In this document: positions 1-11,700 of the stretch, piece by piece
How positions within the stretch are numbered: the stretch's first letter is position 1
Layout: the number at the start of each line of letters is the position of its first letter
DNA from: Thermomucor indicae-seudaticae
Lineage: Eukaryota; Mucoromycota; Mucoromycetes; Mucorales; Lichtheimiaceae
Reading direction: 5' to 3'
Length of the DNA: 47,560 nucleotides
Assembly (NCBI GenBank): GCA_000787465.1
Contig: JSYX01000251.1
Span: forward strand, 1 to 47,560
Position numbers and translations under genes: made by a program
Notes under the pieces: model-generated
What the model was told of the DNA's origin: nothing
The model's input: the letters and a program-made list of their open reading frames with translations, nothing else
The model's database searches: none

Positions 1-629
1 AATTTAGGGAAAAATAGAATCAAGTTTTCCCGTAGTGGAAGAAACCCAATGTGCTGAACGTACGTCACACAGCACGTTTCGGACACTCTGAAATGACCGT
101 CCTCTGACGGCATTCGAATAAAAACCTTCTACAAAAAAAAACTCGAGCCGAGACTGACCTGTTTGGCGGATTTTTCGAAAAAGCGTTCCTGAGATACAAA
201 ACGCAATTTCGCGGAAAAGAGGTTTGACATCTATTTCGATTTCAAAACGCAATGATCCCAGAATCCATTTTCGGAAGTGCAAAAACCGTTTTCGCGAAAC
301 AGAATTTCAAAACTGTATTTCATCCAAACGGGCCCTTAAACTGAATCAATTTTCCCCACCCTGCCGATTCCTTGTCTGTTGTTCGGATGTTGAGTTCTTC
401 GTAGCAAAAACTTGGAGCTGGACAATACAAGACGTTAGGGAAAACGATCTTCGCAAAAGACCTTGGATTCAACTACAACATTGCGAATAATGGGTACGGG
501 TTTTTCATCAAATCCGTATACAGAGGAATGGCAACATGAGGTGTGCTTCGGGCTTTCTACCGCAATTTTCATGAACTTCTCGTTCTTCGTGCTAAACTTA
601 TATGTCAGAATCGAGGATTGGGGCACGCC
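1..629. other. Gene-free left edge with a candidate MITE-like repeat
   Basis: No supported gene. The short frames here have no protein character and no splice context. The stretch at about 155-330 looks like a degenerate inverted-repeat element: a left flank containing CTGTTTGGCGGATTTTT and a right flank ending in CATCCAAACGGGCCC share a GTTTGG core in inverted orientation. The interior holds the 12-bp palindrome TTTTTCGAAAAA at about 172-183 and a direct repeat CAAAACGCAAT at about 197 and 243. The element call is an inference from these motifs only. Confidence 0.3.
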
Positions 630-2023
630 ATGACTGGTTCTGCTGTTGCTACAGAAGAAAGTGAACAGTTTGACACGCATACAACACATGGACCTGACGA
701 AAGCCGGTCGCTATCCACAAGTGAAAACAATAGTGACGACGATATTCTCGAGATTGACTCAAGCGAATTTTATGAAGACGCAAACTGTGATCCGAGACGA
801 ACCGTGGAGAACTCATATGACACCGGGTGTGACGAACTGTATGATGACGAGGGTTATGATAATGAAGAGTATCTGGAGGCGAATGAAGGAGGATATGATG
901 ATTATGAAACATACAATCACGCCATCTATAATCGAGATATAGAATATAACGATGATGAAAATTCGAGATGGTCTCAAAGCGACGTTCGGCAATACGACAT
1001 GGAAGATGGAAGCACTGAGAAAGAAATTATCTGCTTGGATGATAATTCTGACGATCAGAACCAAGATGAGTACTGGTCATCTATTAAGTCTTCTAATGGT
1101 TCGGCAGACATGGTATCAGAAATAGTCAATACAAATCGTGGAGACAGCAACAACGACGTGTCCGAATGTGAAGAGATAAATGTTATCGAAGTGCACGGAG
1201 AGAGTTTCTCGGAAGAAAGAGAGTCTGCTTCGTTAAATTCGGTATCAAGTGTTTACAGCTTTGCTATCGAGGTATGACTAAGCGGCCGGATATCTGTATC
1301 AGGATGCTTACCTTATGGATCGGGATAATCAGGAAAATGCTATAACGACAAACCGCGACAGTTCCGAGGAAGGGGAACTAAACACCTGTATGAACGACAG
1401 CGAGGTTGAAAAGGAGAGCTTGCATGACGCAATGCATGATCAAAGGACTTTGGAACATGATGATATCGATGACCTAGCCAACGATGACGAAGAAGATTTC
1501 TTCTACGATGCTGCATCATTTTGTGCAGGTGTGAACTGCGCAGATAATAGCGGTGTTAAAAACGGTAAGTTTCGCTGGAATGTCCTCATAGCCAGAGCTT
1601 GTCGTGTTACGGAGTTTAACGATGTCGTCGGCTTAACTGATAGCATCGGATACCCGTGCAACAATTGACTCTAACAAGATAACAAACACGATCGATGTTG
1701 TTGACTCTTGCGACGCCTCTATGCCCTCTATATATGCGAACCATAGTGATGGGTTTGCGCTAAAAGCCGCGGTTTCGTCATACGAGGCGGCAAACGAAAT
1801 CGACTTTGGCGAGCTACTGCAAGACCGATGTGATAAACTTGTCAGCTTAGAGACCGACGGCCTTACAGCTGGGGCAGTACAGCTTGGCAGGGCAGTCTCT
1901 ATGCGAATCGAGCTTATTAATCGGAAAAGAAAACGGGAAGAAACATTGGATGGCGAGCGAGATGCCAAGCGTTGGCATGCGTACGAATCAACTTATGGTA
2001 CAAAAGATCATATATCTGCGTAA
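630..2023 (+). CDS. Acidic hypothetical protein, probably nuclear (3 exons)
   Basis: Not recognised. Exons 630-1271, 1303-1564 and 1644-2023 join in phase (0, then 1) into 427 codons. The ATG at 630 is the first in-frame methionine; the frame stays open upstream but offers only non-ATG codons. Residues 1-300 are very rich in Asp, Glu, Asn, Ser and Tyr and look disordered. The last third is more helical and ends in a basic run (NRKRKREE) that could be a nuclear localisation signal. The first intron would be only 31 nt (GTATGA...ATCAG), close to the lower limit for spliceosomal introns. The alternative is two separate acidic frames. Matching phase at both junctions and continuing composition favour one gene. 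Function unknown. Confidence 0.55.
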
Positions 2024-2352
2024 AACTGTAAATACTTCTGTGCTTCTATTCAAACAAAGATCCTTGTAATTAAGCTTTCAGCGATATCGGATTCTTTAGA
2101 CACATTGACAAAGCACGTACGGTCGATACGTTTGGCGTGGAAGCATAACGAAGCACTTCATTTGGTACTGTTTTTTGAATAACGCTTTGCGCTAAGTGGA
2201 ATGATCTTAGCACCAAGGCAGAAACCGAATTACGCTGACGATACAGCAGTAACATGGCGTTCTTATGCGCAAGGGCATCGCTCTTTGAAATCGAAGCATT
2301 GTGCAGAATCGCCCACGTTTGCACCTTTTGACCCCTTTCTATACCTTGGCGA

Positions 2353-3300
2353 ATGGCGAAAAATCAAGTGTCAGAAGCTGACTGTTGGTTTGTCATCGGT
2401 GCTCATCAGGCTGGTGCCACCGAGCGACAGTGCGCTGAAATGGCGGGCCTAACGAAGACAGCCACACACAACATCATCGCTAATTTCAAAAAACTCGGAT
2501 CTCCCCATGCGGCAAGCATAGTGAGCGCGTCCACTCTCCAGCCAGCTGAATCACGTATATTCTTTGTATTGATGAGGGTCCATGGCGTGCTCATCTAACT
2601 GCCAGGTCACCTGTTTTCTTTGTGTTTCGATAGGCAAACGCAAGGCGGATTATGCTGGGAGTGATGCTCGTGCTACAGGAACGACGGCAAGTCTGGAAAT
2701 TGATTGGTGGATCCGTTGACTGGTGAACTCATTGTGAATTGCAGACGCTGGGACCACAGACAAAGCGTAAACGCGGCCGTCCACGTAAGCCAAAAGCTTC
2801 TTTAATAACTGAGGCACTAGTTCATGAAACGCTGCTTCACGCATCCCCTTGTATTGAGGTAAAAGAGAATCACTGGCTTTTGTGCAACAACTGTATGGGC
2901 TTAACAGTAGGAACAGATTCCAAAAGGCGTCATGTGTGCTGAACAAAACATTACCGTGGACAGCATGCCGTGTCATGGTGAACAGTCCAAGGGCAAGGAG
3001 GCAGAGAACCAGGACAGCATAACAGAAGATACTTTACCACCTAGAACTCGTTCGTCCATGATAGATGATAGAAGTATGGATGAATGGACTGCCAAAGACG
3101 ACCAGATATTGCTGGCGCACGTTTTTGACGAACAGCCATCTAGCAAGGTTTGGAAAGAACTGGAGAATGTTCTTGGTAGCCAGCATCTGGCTCAAACGTG
3201 CTGTGACCGATGGGACTTTTTGAAGCGCAGACTGTTAAAGGACCTGGCAGGTGAATCCGAACGCCGTAATGTCAAAGAGAACGATACCCAGCCTCATTGA
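2353..3300 (+). CDS. HTH / AT-hook / Myb-like putative DNA-binding protein
   Basis: A composite DNA-binding protein. Exon 1 (2353-2520) encodes a homeodomain-like or transposase-like helix-turn-helix (ATERQCAEMAGLTKTATHNI). Exon 3 (2745-2858) carries an AT-hook core, KRKRGRPRKPK. Exon 4 (2911-3300, entered through a 52-nt intron) carries a SANT/Myb-like segment (WTAKDDQILLAHVF...VWKELENVLG). Exon 2 is ambiguous. Two phase-compatible readings exist: 2645-2686 followed by a GC-AG intron starting GCAAGT, or 2634-2690 followed by a GT donor. An HTH with GRPRK hooks and a terminal Myb-like repeat resembles expanded, uncharacterised families in Mucoromycota (recollection, not a search). The target DNA and role are unknown. 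Confidence 0.55.
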
Positions 3301-4322
3301 GATGAGCCATTTTATTCTTTAAACATTTCGTATATACCGGCAAGCCTTTTTTTATTAAAACTTGGCATTTGCATCTGCAGAATCATTGCTTTATATCTGA
3401 GATATTCTTCTAGCTAGCGGTCATTGCATCAGAAGTCAGTCAGCAGCTATAGTACACCGCAACTTTATGAATCAGGGGATTATTTGACCCTGCGATTACC
3501 ACTGCGTCTGTAGGGAACGCACCTGTATGTAGTACAGTGTCAACAGTGGTGTTGCATTATACAGTCCTGTATATCAATCTGTAAAGTTGGTTCTCGTGGT
3601 TCTACCTTCAACACGAAGCGTCCATCTATGGTTGTTACAAGTCGTTCCTGAAGGACCCTTCTTCCGGCGCTAGGTCCACACGATTCCATGTCATTCAACG
3701 AGTTGTTCGAGCGTCGGATGCACAACTTACACTGAATCTGGCTTCACCAGCTTGTTCTAGCTACCGAACCGACACTTGTGGCTAGCATCTATCACAGCAT
3801 AACATTCTTGCGTGCTTCTTAGCGTATCCTGATGCTGATCTTCGCATCATTGACAAAGTCGGGTAAAATTAGTCGTCTATCTCCCAATCGATGCTGCATT
3901 CAGGATCAAGCTTTCCCAGGATATGAACATTGGTACAAAATGTGGTACGAACAAGCGCAGAAGACAAAGAGGAGACATTTGTGAAAGCTGATATGATATG
4001 CTCGTTGGTAAAGCAGCACAGCGAACCTTTGGGCTAATAGGAGGTTCCCACAGTAATTTCTTGGAAGAAAAGCCTATAATAGGTCAGTTGCACTAAATTT
4101 TGATCCTTCTGTTTGTTGCGCCATTATTGACGCTACCAGAAAAGGTTAATTCCAGCCCCATCTGTAAGGAGCAAAACGAAGACGGGAAACTTTAACCGAT
4201 AATGATGACACAGGAATCGTCTTCCACGCATTTTCATTCAATTTTGAACCGGTTCTGGCACAAGTACTGTTCTTTTTCCCCTTTTCCTTGTTCACGCCGT
4301 CGACACCTGGTGTCATTTGCAG
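3301..4322. other. Gene-free spacer upstream of the RasGEF gene
   Basis: No credible coding exon on either strand; the short frames have no motif. The stretch contains the 3' flank of the preceding gene (T-rich at 3345-3357) and the presumed promoter and leader of the RasGEF gene. A TTTGCAG directly before ATG 4323 could also be a 3' splice site of a 5'-UTR intron. Confidence 0.5.
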
Positions 4323-7061
4323 ATGACACCTGTCATTCGAACCGCACAACAAACAGCGGAATCTCGACAGTTGCGAAAAACGAAAGACTCGACTTTCCAT
4401 TTGACATGCGACAGTGCAGTTATGGAAAAGATAGAAGCTCTCATATATGAAGCAGCCGAATGTCTCGGCAGCGGAAATTTAAAGGTTAGAGACGACCCAA
4501 GTGTATATAACACCTTCTCCTTCCCAACAATGGGATATTAATAAATTTCAGGGCTCCTATGTTTTGTATCTGAAGGCGCTTGATGCTGCCGTGCACGAAC
4601 TTCACAAAATCAAATTTGTCGACCAATGTAAGTGCCTAAAATGTGCTTTGTAATATCCTATTGCTTACATCACTCTTTGACAGATGTGATTTTGCTACCT
4701 GATACAAACGTATTCGCGATGGCGCAGACTTGTTTGCGGCATGTCCAGAACATAGCGGCACAAAAGCCACCTGCTTCTGCAAAAGCACCTCCACCTGTAC
4801 CACCCAAACCTAAATTCATTGATAATAACAAAACGCCCCTGCCACCTTTACCACATCGGTCATCTCGACGTCAGCACCAGCATTCGGCATCAGACACCGT
4901 ATCGGATAAAGGAAAACCAATCAGGCCAAACTTTACTGCAGAATTCGTGACAATGTCGGATGAAGAAGTTACCAGTCTTGAAGAGGACGAAGATAATGAC
5001 TTGGATGGTAATAACGGATCTTTTAATATATTTGTCTTTGTGCGTAATTTCTTTCTCTACATATATAGATAAGCCTAAACGGCAATCATCCACGTCCAAC
5101 ATACCGGCTAATAATAGTCTGTTGAACGCCGCAGTTAGGGCATTCCTGCCGATCCCAGCTTTCGAGATAAGGAAATCCGGTTATACAGAAGTAGACGAAT
5201 TGGTTCTGATGGCTACTGGCATTGTCGATCCCAATTGCCTTGTACCCGCTCAAACCAGTACTCCCGACAGTTTAGCTCCTCCCACAAGTACTGGTACCGC
5301 CGAATCCGTGCCGTCGATACCTCAAGCGCCTTTACTTATCATCTATAGATCGCTGGAACAAAAACTGGATAACCTGAAGCAACGGAAACTAAATCAAGCC
5401 GTATTAGCTGAAGTCAAAGCATCGCTCAATCGTGTACGACATATACACATGTCTGCTACAACTGTACCGACCATCCTGCAATTCCCACCTGCGCTTGTCG
5501 CCTATCAGCTGACCTTGATCGACTCGGCCATCTTCCGCAACATACAGCCATCGGCATTGCTTCAGCATACGCCGAAAACTCCGCACCCTGCCATTGTCGC
5601 TTCCACTGACTTTTTCAATTACCTCACTCGGATTATCGAACACTCTATCCTGTTACAGCAAGAAGCTTCAGGGCGTGCTCAGCATATAAACTATTGGATA
5701 AAAGTCGCAACCAAGTGCCACGACCTCAAGAATTTTCAAACGCTCAAGGCTATCATTTCAGCTTTGGGCACTCCACCTATTCAACGCCTCAAGAGATCAT
5801 GGGCATTCGTGCCCAAGAAAAGCATGACCCGTCTTGAGTGTCTAAGTGAACTCATGTCCGAACACTCCAACTACGAACGCTACCGAGAGCGACTTGGGGC
5901 TTCTTCTTGGACAACAAAAGAAGATCATCAACCGATCGTCTTTCGGGAACCTGTCGTGCCATTTTTGGGTATCTTTTTGCACGACATGACATATCTCATG
6001 GCGTTAAAAGCAAACAACGCCAAAGATGATCCTCGTGTTACTGACCTGTTGAACCTCTTTGCCGATTACCATAAACATCCCCCTTACTCGTCTACATTAT
6101 CTCCTGTCTGTCTGAAAGATCTCCACAAGAACCACAAACGTCGCAAGCTGTCGTATGCTTTCATTACCAACGCGTCGCCGCTGAAGAAAGCGCAAAACGA
6201 GGACGATCCCGCGGACCTGAGTGTGGAAATGCAGCAGTGTCTTGCCACACAGTATCTGGCAAGTGTATTTGTTTTTCCTATTTTGCCAGCAGAACTTTTC
6301 CCTAACGCTCTATATAGTTGACCAGATCATGGGTAGGCGAGAAAATAGTGGATGAACTCAGCCTGCTCCGCGAGCCGCCAAAATCGATGCGCAGTAGTTC
6401 TTCGGCTGAACCACTTGGTGGTGCAACAACAACAACTACAACAGCCATGTCCTCATGGTCGTCAGCTTCTCTTGTCGCCCCACCTTCCAGTAGCAGCACT
6501 ATCATGTCAGTTCCTCCGGGATACTGTTACGGCATTTCTGGATCACACAGCACCATGTCCGCGACAAGCAGCTCAGGAAGCCTTTCACTTGCTGGAGGTG
6601 TATCCACAGGCAATGACAGTATCTGCACATCGAGCACAACAACAACGACCAGTCGACCGTGTAGTCTCGAGGATGACGAGCCACCTTCCTCTCCGGTCCG
6701 TGAAAAGTCTGACATTGAGAAAAAATTTTGGATGTTTGGCAGGAAAAGTGTTGATCACCAAAACACAACCAAATCATCTATCGATAAACGACGGTGCAGA
6801 ATATCTCGACATTTTTCCTTCGAGGACCTTGATGGTCGCAAGCAGCAGAACGGAGGTGGTGGTCTCGGGCTCTTTTGTAAAGATCTCTTTTCGCGCACAG
6901 GATTGCCCCGTTCATCTATCGCCTATGAAGAACCCCCGCCAATCACGAGCTCACTTCATCCACTCGACCCACCGCGAATAGCCCTGGACCTCATGTACAA
7001 ACCCAACGAGCAGCAGGAACTGTCATTTACAGAGCACTTCTTCAAGTGTTCTGAAGGATAA
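4323..7061 (+). CDS. Ras guanine-nucleotide exchange factor with MIT-like N-terminus
   Basis: Activates Ras-type GTPases by GDP/GTP exchange at membranes. Exons 4323-4484, 4552-4627, 4684-5007, 5069-6258 and 6318-7061 join in phase to 831 residues. Residues about 35-110 form a helical MIT-like module (YVLYLKALDAAVHELHKIKF). A Pro-rich SH3-binding stretch (PPPVPPKPK) follows, then an acidic patch. The CDC25-type catalytic domain spans roughly residues 330-600 and shows QLTLIDSAIFRNIQP, HINYWIKVATKCHDLKNF and VPFLGIFLHDMTYL. The C-terminal 230 residues are Ser/Thr-rich and disordered. Intron 4 can be read as GC-AG (GCAAGT at 6259) or as GT-AG from 6265; both keep the frame and differ by two residues. 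The exact Ras partner cannot be told. Confidence 0.85.
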
Positions 7062-7454
7062 ATGGAGGGCAAAAAACCCATTGCCAAGGAGAGCAAGGAA
7101 GTCTACCTCTTCCCTCTTTCTTTGTCTGCATATGTATATATTTCACCAGCTTGGCATGACAGCGTTTCTTTTACCTCATCTGTATACACATATACATATA
7201 TAAAGCAGCAGCTACCTGACCATAACTTCGACAACTGCTTCTTCGTCATCGGACTGAGCACTACATACATGAAGAAACTTTTTCATAGAAGGCATTAACC
7301 TGCAATCGTTATTGTCTCGTGTAACGGGACGCACAACGAATGCAAACACTGTCCACGTTCATTCTCATTTGGGAGCTCCTCTTTCAAAAGCGTGCAAAGT
7401 ATCGATGCTTCATTTCAAGCTGATACGATGGCCAGCAGTATCAACGATGAAGCA
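7062..7454. other. Convergent 3' flanks of RasGEF and the NEPRO-like gene
   Basis: No gene. The region holds AT-rich alternating TA stretches (about 7130-7205, for example CATATACATATATAAA) that could serve as 3'-end formation signals for either of the two convergent genes. Confidence 0.4.
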
Positions 7455-8623
7455 TTACGACCTTTCGATCACTTCCCCAAGATCCAACTCGTCATCGTAT
7501 TGCACAGGCATTCGTTGCTGTTCTGCAACTGGGGACGCTGCATTAGACGGTTCTGTGGAAGCCAAAGGCTGAGGCACGCTGATAGAGATACCGTGAAACA
7601 AAATGCCAGGTATCCTGAAGGCGACCATTAGTTAGTAAATGTAGCACAGCGCTATCAGCGATCATTATACATACTCTCTCTTACCGCTCCAGCTTTCCAT
7701 AGCTGACTGTCTGGCTTCCAGGAACGTGGATGGATTGCAAGTTTGATCGATGCTGGTCGGCTGTCTCTTTGATGGTTTGATTCCAGATGGGAAAGCTGTG
7801 TGCCATGACTGTAAAAAGCGATAACATTGTCCCAGCTCGTTGACCCAGGCATGCGCAAGTCGATAGAGTCGGCTGGAAGCGCCCATAACAACCAACATTA
7901 AGGATCCAAAATGACCTTTCGTCAAAGTCTTTGAATGCTCACTGGAAAAAGTTTGTTAGAGATCATCTATCTTGCTTCATGTCCAAACTACTCACTTGAA
8001 TAATACCATTAAAGTAGCTTGCAACTGCGCAAAAGCATTAATATGCAGACACTGAAGACTTTCGTACCTCTTTTAGCTTACTTTGTCCAATATCAATGCT
8101 GCCGCAATAATTCTGTGCATCGTGTATTCTGCTAACTCTTTGGTCGGTATGAAATTCCAAGGTCCTTCACATTTCTCTATACTTGAGCCTTTTCAGTCTT
8201 TCTGTAGGAGCACAGACAAGCTAAAAACTTACGTTTTTGCTTGCCAGAAAGACTTATAAATAGTATCCATTACGCTGTTTAGATCAAGCGACTTTAGACG
8301 TTTCAACAACTGCCTGGTCTTTTTTCAACCATGTTCGTCAGTCTCCACCGATTGCTCTGCCCGTCGCCAATGCTACAGCATACCTGAGAAACATAGCGGA
8401 AATGAACAAATCTCTTTTGGCTGTTGATATTCTTGTAATAAAGACGATCCATGACAGTTGCTTCCACCCAGAATTGTTTCTTTGATGCAAACGTTTTTCG
8501 AAATTTGTTTAGACGCTCGACATTTTTGTCATGATTTGCATTTGACTTCTTGTCGAGGCGCGCACGAGACAGCGTCAGTTCGGTAGGTAAGGGTGGATTA
8601 CGTATGGTGTACGCTGGCGTCAT
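7455..8623 (-). CDS. NEPRO/RMP1-like nucleolar protein (6 exons)
   Basis: Probable member of the nucleolus-and-neural-progenitor / RNase MRP subunit RMP1-like family (rRNA processing). Exons read on the minus strand: 8623-8384, 8309-8233, 8181-8082, 8024-7996, 7941-7675, 7614-7455. All five junctions are phase-consistent and give 290 residues. Supporting features are DRLYYKNINSQKRFVHFRYV (residues about 57-76), LLKRLKSLDLNSVMD, the PWNFIP segment, and a helical stretch (MGASSRLYRLAHAW) with a basic region after it. The C-terminus is acidic (YDDELDLGEVIERS). Exon 4 is only 29 nt. The start codon lies 103 bp from the divergent SSP411 gene. The family assignment rests on motif layout and is less certain than the gene itself. 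Confidence 0.6.
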
Positions 8624-8726
8624 GATCGATCGTGATGCTGACTTGGAACACCTCCCCCCAGCCCTCGCACCCCCACAAATTCTTGCTGCTTATCTTCTCC
8701 TTTTCTACCCCGCCCTTTTATAACTA
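8624..8726. promoter_or_regulatory. Shared divergent promoter (NEPRO-like / SSP411)
   Basis: Only 103 bp separate two divergent start codons, so both promoters must overlap here. The segment contains a C-rich run (CACCTCCCCCCAGCCCTCGC) followed by a pyrimidine-rich stretch and CTTTTATAACTA just before the ATG at 8727. Confidence 0.55.
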
Positions 8727-11700
8727 ATGAGAGCGATCATTCGACTTTCCGCGCACTTCGCCGCAGCCATTCGACATGGACCTTCCGGACGAGCAGTATT
8801 ACGTGCAGCAGGCTCGCGGTTCGTACGGTCGCCCGCATTTAATACCCGTCAACAAGGATTGCGAGGATTTCGCGCGTCTGCTTATAGGCCAGCCCAAGCT
8901 GAGAAGCATACAAACCGGCTAGTGCACGAGAAGAGCCCATACCTCCTTGTAAGTCAAAATAAAGAATAGTGCATTGATAGCTTTATTGACGGGCTATTGT
9001 ATTAGCAACACGGTAAGTTTCTGCAAGTGGACTTTCAAGCAAAACCGCTAACATTCATCACACCGATGCACCAATAGCTCATAATCCGGTAAGTTTGTGA
9101 CCGGTTACATTTGCTTTCATCCATAATAATTCATGTATAAAGGTGGATTGGTACCCTTGGGGTAAAGAGGCTTTCGACAAGGCAGTTGCTGAGAACAAAC
9201 CCATTTTTCTGAGTGTCGGCTACAGCACCTGCCAGTAAGTAGAATGCAACCTTTTTAACGCTCTGAAAACTTAGCTTGTGACTAGCTGGTGTCACGTAAT
9301 GGAGCATGAGTCGTTCCAGAATGAAGAGACAGCGAAGTTTATGAACGAAAACTTCGTGAACATAAAAGGTGAGTCGCATTAAAAGACTTAACACAGATTC
9401 TATCTCCTTTTACTTATGCAAAGTCTAGTTGATCGGTACGGGGATACCTTGGAATTTGAGTGAACCAGTTTGCTAAAGTATATTTGTGCAGCGAAGAAAA
9501 TCCTGGGGTCGACAAGCTATATATGACATATATCCAATTGTCGACTGGCCGTGGTGGTTGGCCCATGTCAGTTTTCCTGACACCTGAGCTGACGCCATTT
9601 TTCGCTGGCACATATTTCCCGCCCGGAGATCAGTTCGGTACACCAGGGTTCCGAACCCTCCTTCAGCGAGTTGCAGAGCTTTGGGAGGCCGCGCCAGACA
9701 AACTACGGGAAGAAGGCAACAACACTATTGCTCAACTACAAAATTACGTTGATGTATGTCTCGGACAGTTCACATGAAGAGCGTAACACTTTTAGGTTAA
9801 TTGATCGAGTCTATGTTATAGGCAAAACCAGCTGCTTCCACCGGCCTGGCTAGTCTTGTTCCAGACCGTGTTATCTCTGATGCATATAATCACTTTGACA
9901 CATCGTTCGACCCTGAATATGGAGGATTCACTGGCGCACCCAAGTTTCCTACTCCTGTGCAGCTTAGGTTCCTTCTGGAATATTACGGATATATGCGCTC
10001 GAATAAGGATTTAGTGGAAAATGCAAATGCGGCATTGGATATGGTCCTGTTGACGCTCAAGGTAAGGGTTCGAAATATTCGCTTATACCGCCGAGGTTAA
10101 TTCGTTATCCCTCCAGCGAATGGCATCTGGTGGAATCCACGGTAAGTTTAGAAGAAAGGCTTCTGAACATCTGCTAAGCGATCTTTCTAGACCATATCGG
10201 CGGCGGTTTCCATCGGTTAGTAAAATTGATCTCTGGACAAAAGGCTCCTCCATTTGACTCCTTCTTCTGTATAATACTTACAGCTACAGTACAGATAAAT
10301 ACTGGCATGTTCCGCATTTTGAGAAGATGCTCTATGACCAGGGCCAGCTACTCTCCATATACTCAGTGGCATATCAGATTACGAAAGATCAGCAATATGC
10401 TAATGTGGTTGAAGACATTATAAAATATGTCGCTGGCAATTTGCGAGACAAGCAGGGAGGATTCTATTCGGCTGAAGATGCTGATTCCTTGCCCGACTTT
10501 AAGTCCTCAAAGAAAAAGGGTGAGTGCACGGTTCATCCTTGCGCACAGTGACATGCTAAAGGCATCTCCTATCTTAGAGGGCGCTTTTTACGTCTGGAGA
10601 GCCGGTGAATTGGATATTATATTAGGACCTGAAGATGCTCGCGTGTTTGGGTGCCATTATGGTGTACGAGATGAAGGCAACGTCAACCCGGCTATAGATC
10701 CTCACGGTGAACTTACCAATCAGGTAATGCAACTGACATGTCCGTTGTCTTATCTTTAAGCTGATCTCTTTGTTATAGAACGTTTTAGCTGAACAGCAGT
10801 CATTTGAGGCTACAGCCAAGGAACTTGGCATGGCTCCCAGCGAAGTTTCTCGTATATTGGAAAGTGCTAGACGAAAGCTGAGAGAACATCAGCTGAAACA
10901 GAGACCGCTTCCTCATCGCGACGACAAGGTAAGCATATCGTTTCGTTGCTGGTTGCTTAGTACAGTGAACGTTAATATAGACGTTTGCAGATTTTGACAT
11001 CATGGAACGGTGCGCTGTTATTCACGATATTCGGAAAGAACTCTATTAAATGCTAGCATAGGTTTGATGATATCTGGTCTTGCCCAGGCATATCAAGCGT
11101 TCCAAAACCCAAATATTCTTGATCTGGCCACTGGTGCTGCCGACTTCATCCATGAGCAACTCTACAAGCCAGACACGAAGATTCTATTGCGAAGCTACTG
11201 TTCTGGACCTTCAGCAATTGAGGGATTCTTGGATGATTACAGGTACTACTATATCGCTTACGATGCTACGCGACTGAAATTAATCGCGTTTCTTGAAGTT
11301 ATCTCGTGCAAGGTCTCTTGGATCTGTATGAATCGACCTTAGACGAGAAATGGATCAAGTGGGCATACGATCTGCAGGAAAAACAAAACGAGCTTTTTTA
11401 TGATAAGAACAAGGGCGGATACTTTAATGTACAGGAAAACGATAAATCTATCCTTGTACGATTAAAGGATGGTAAGACGACTGTATTTTGTATACAACGC
11501 CAGCTTATTAATGCGTTGATTTTAGAACAAGATGGTGCTGAACCTTCTGCGTAAGTCGATACAAGCAAGAAGACATGGTGTGTCTCTAACATAACATTTG
11601 CTAGCAATGCCGTTTCTTTGAGAAATCTGGTCAGACTTGGTACTTTGCTCGAGCAAGAGAAGTATGTAAATATGGCCCGTGATACGGTCACTTCTTTTTC

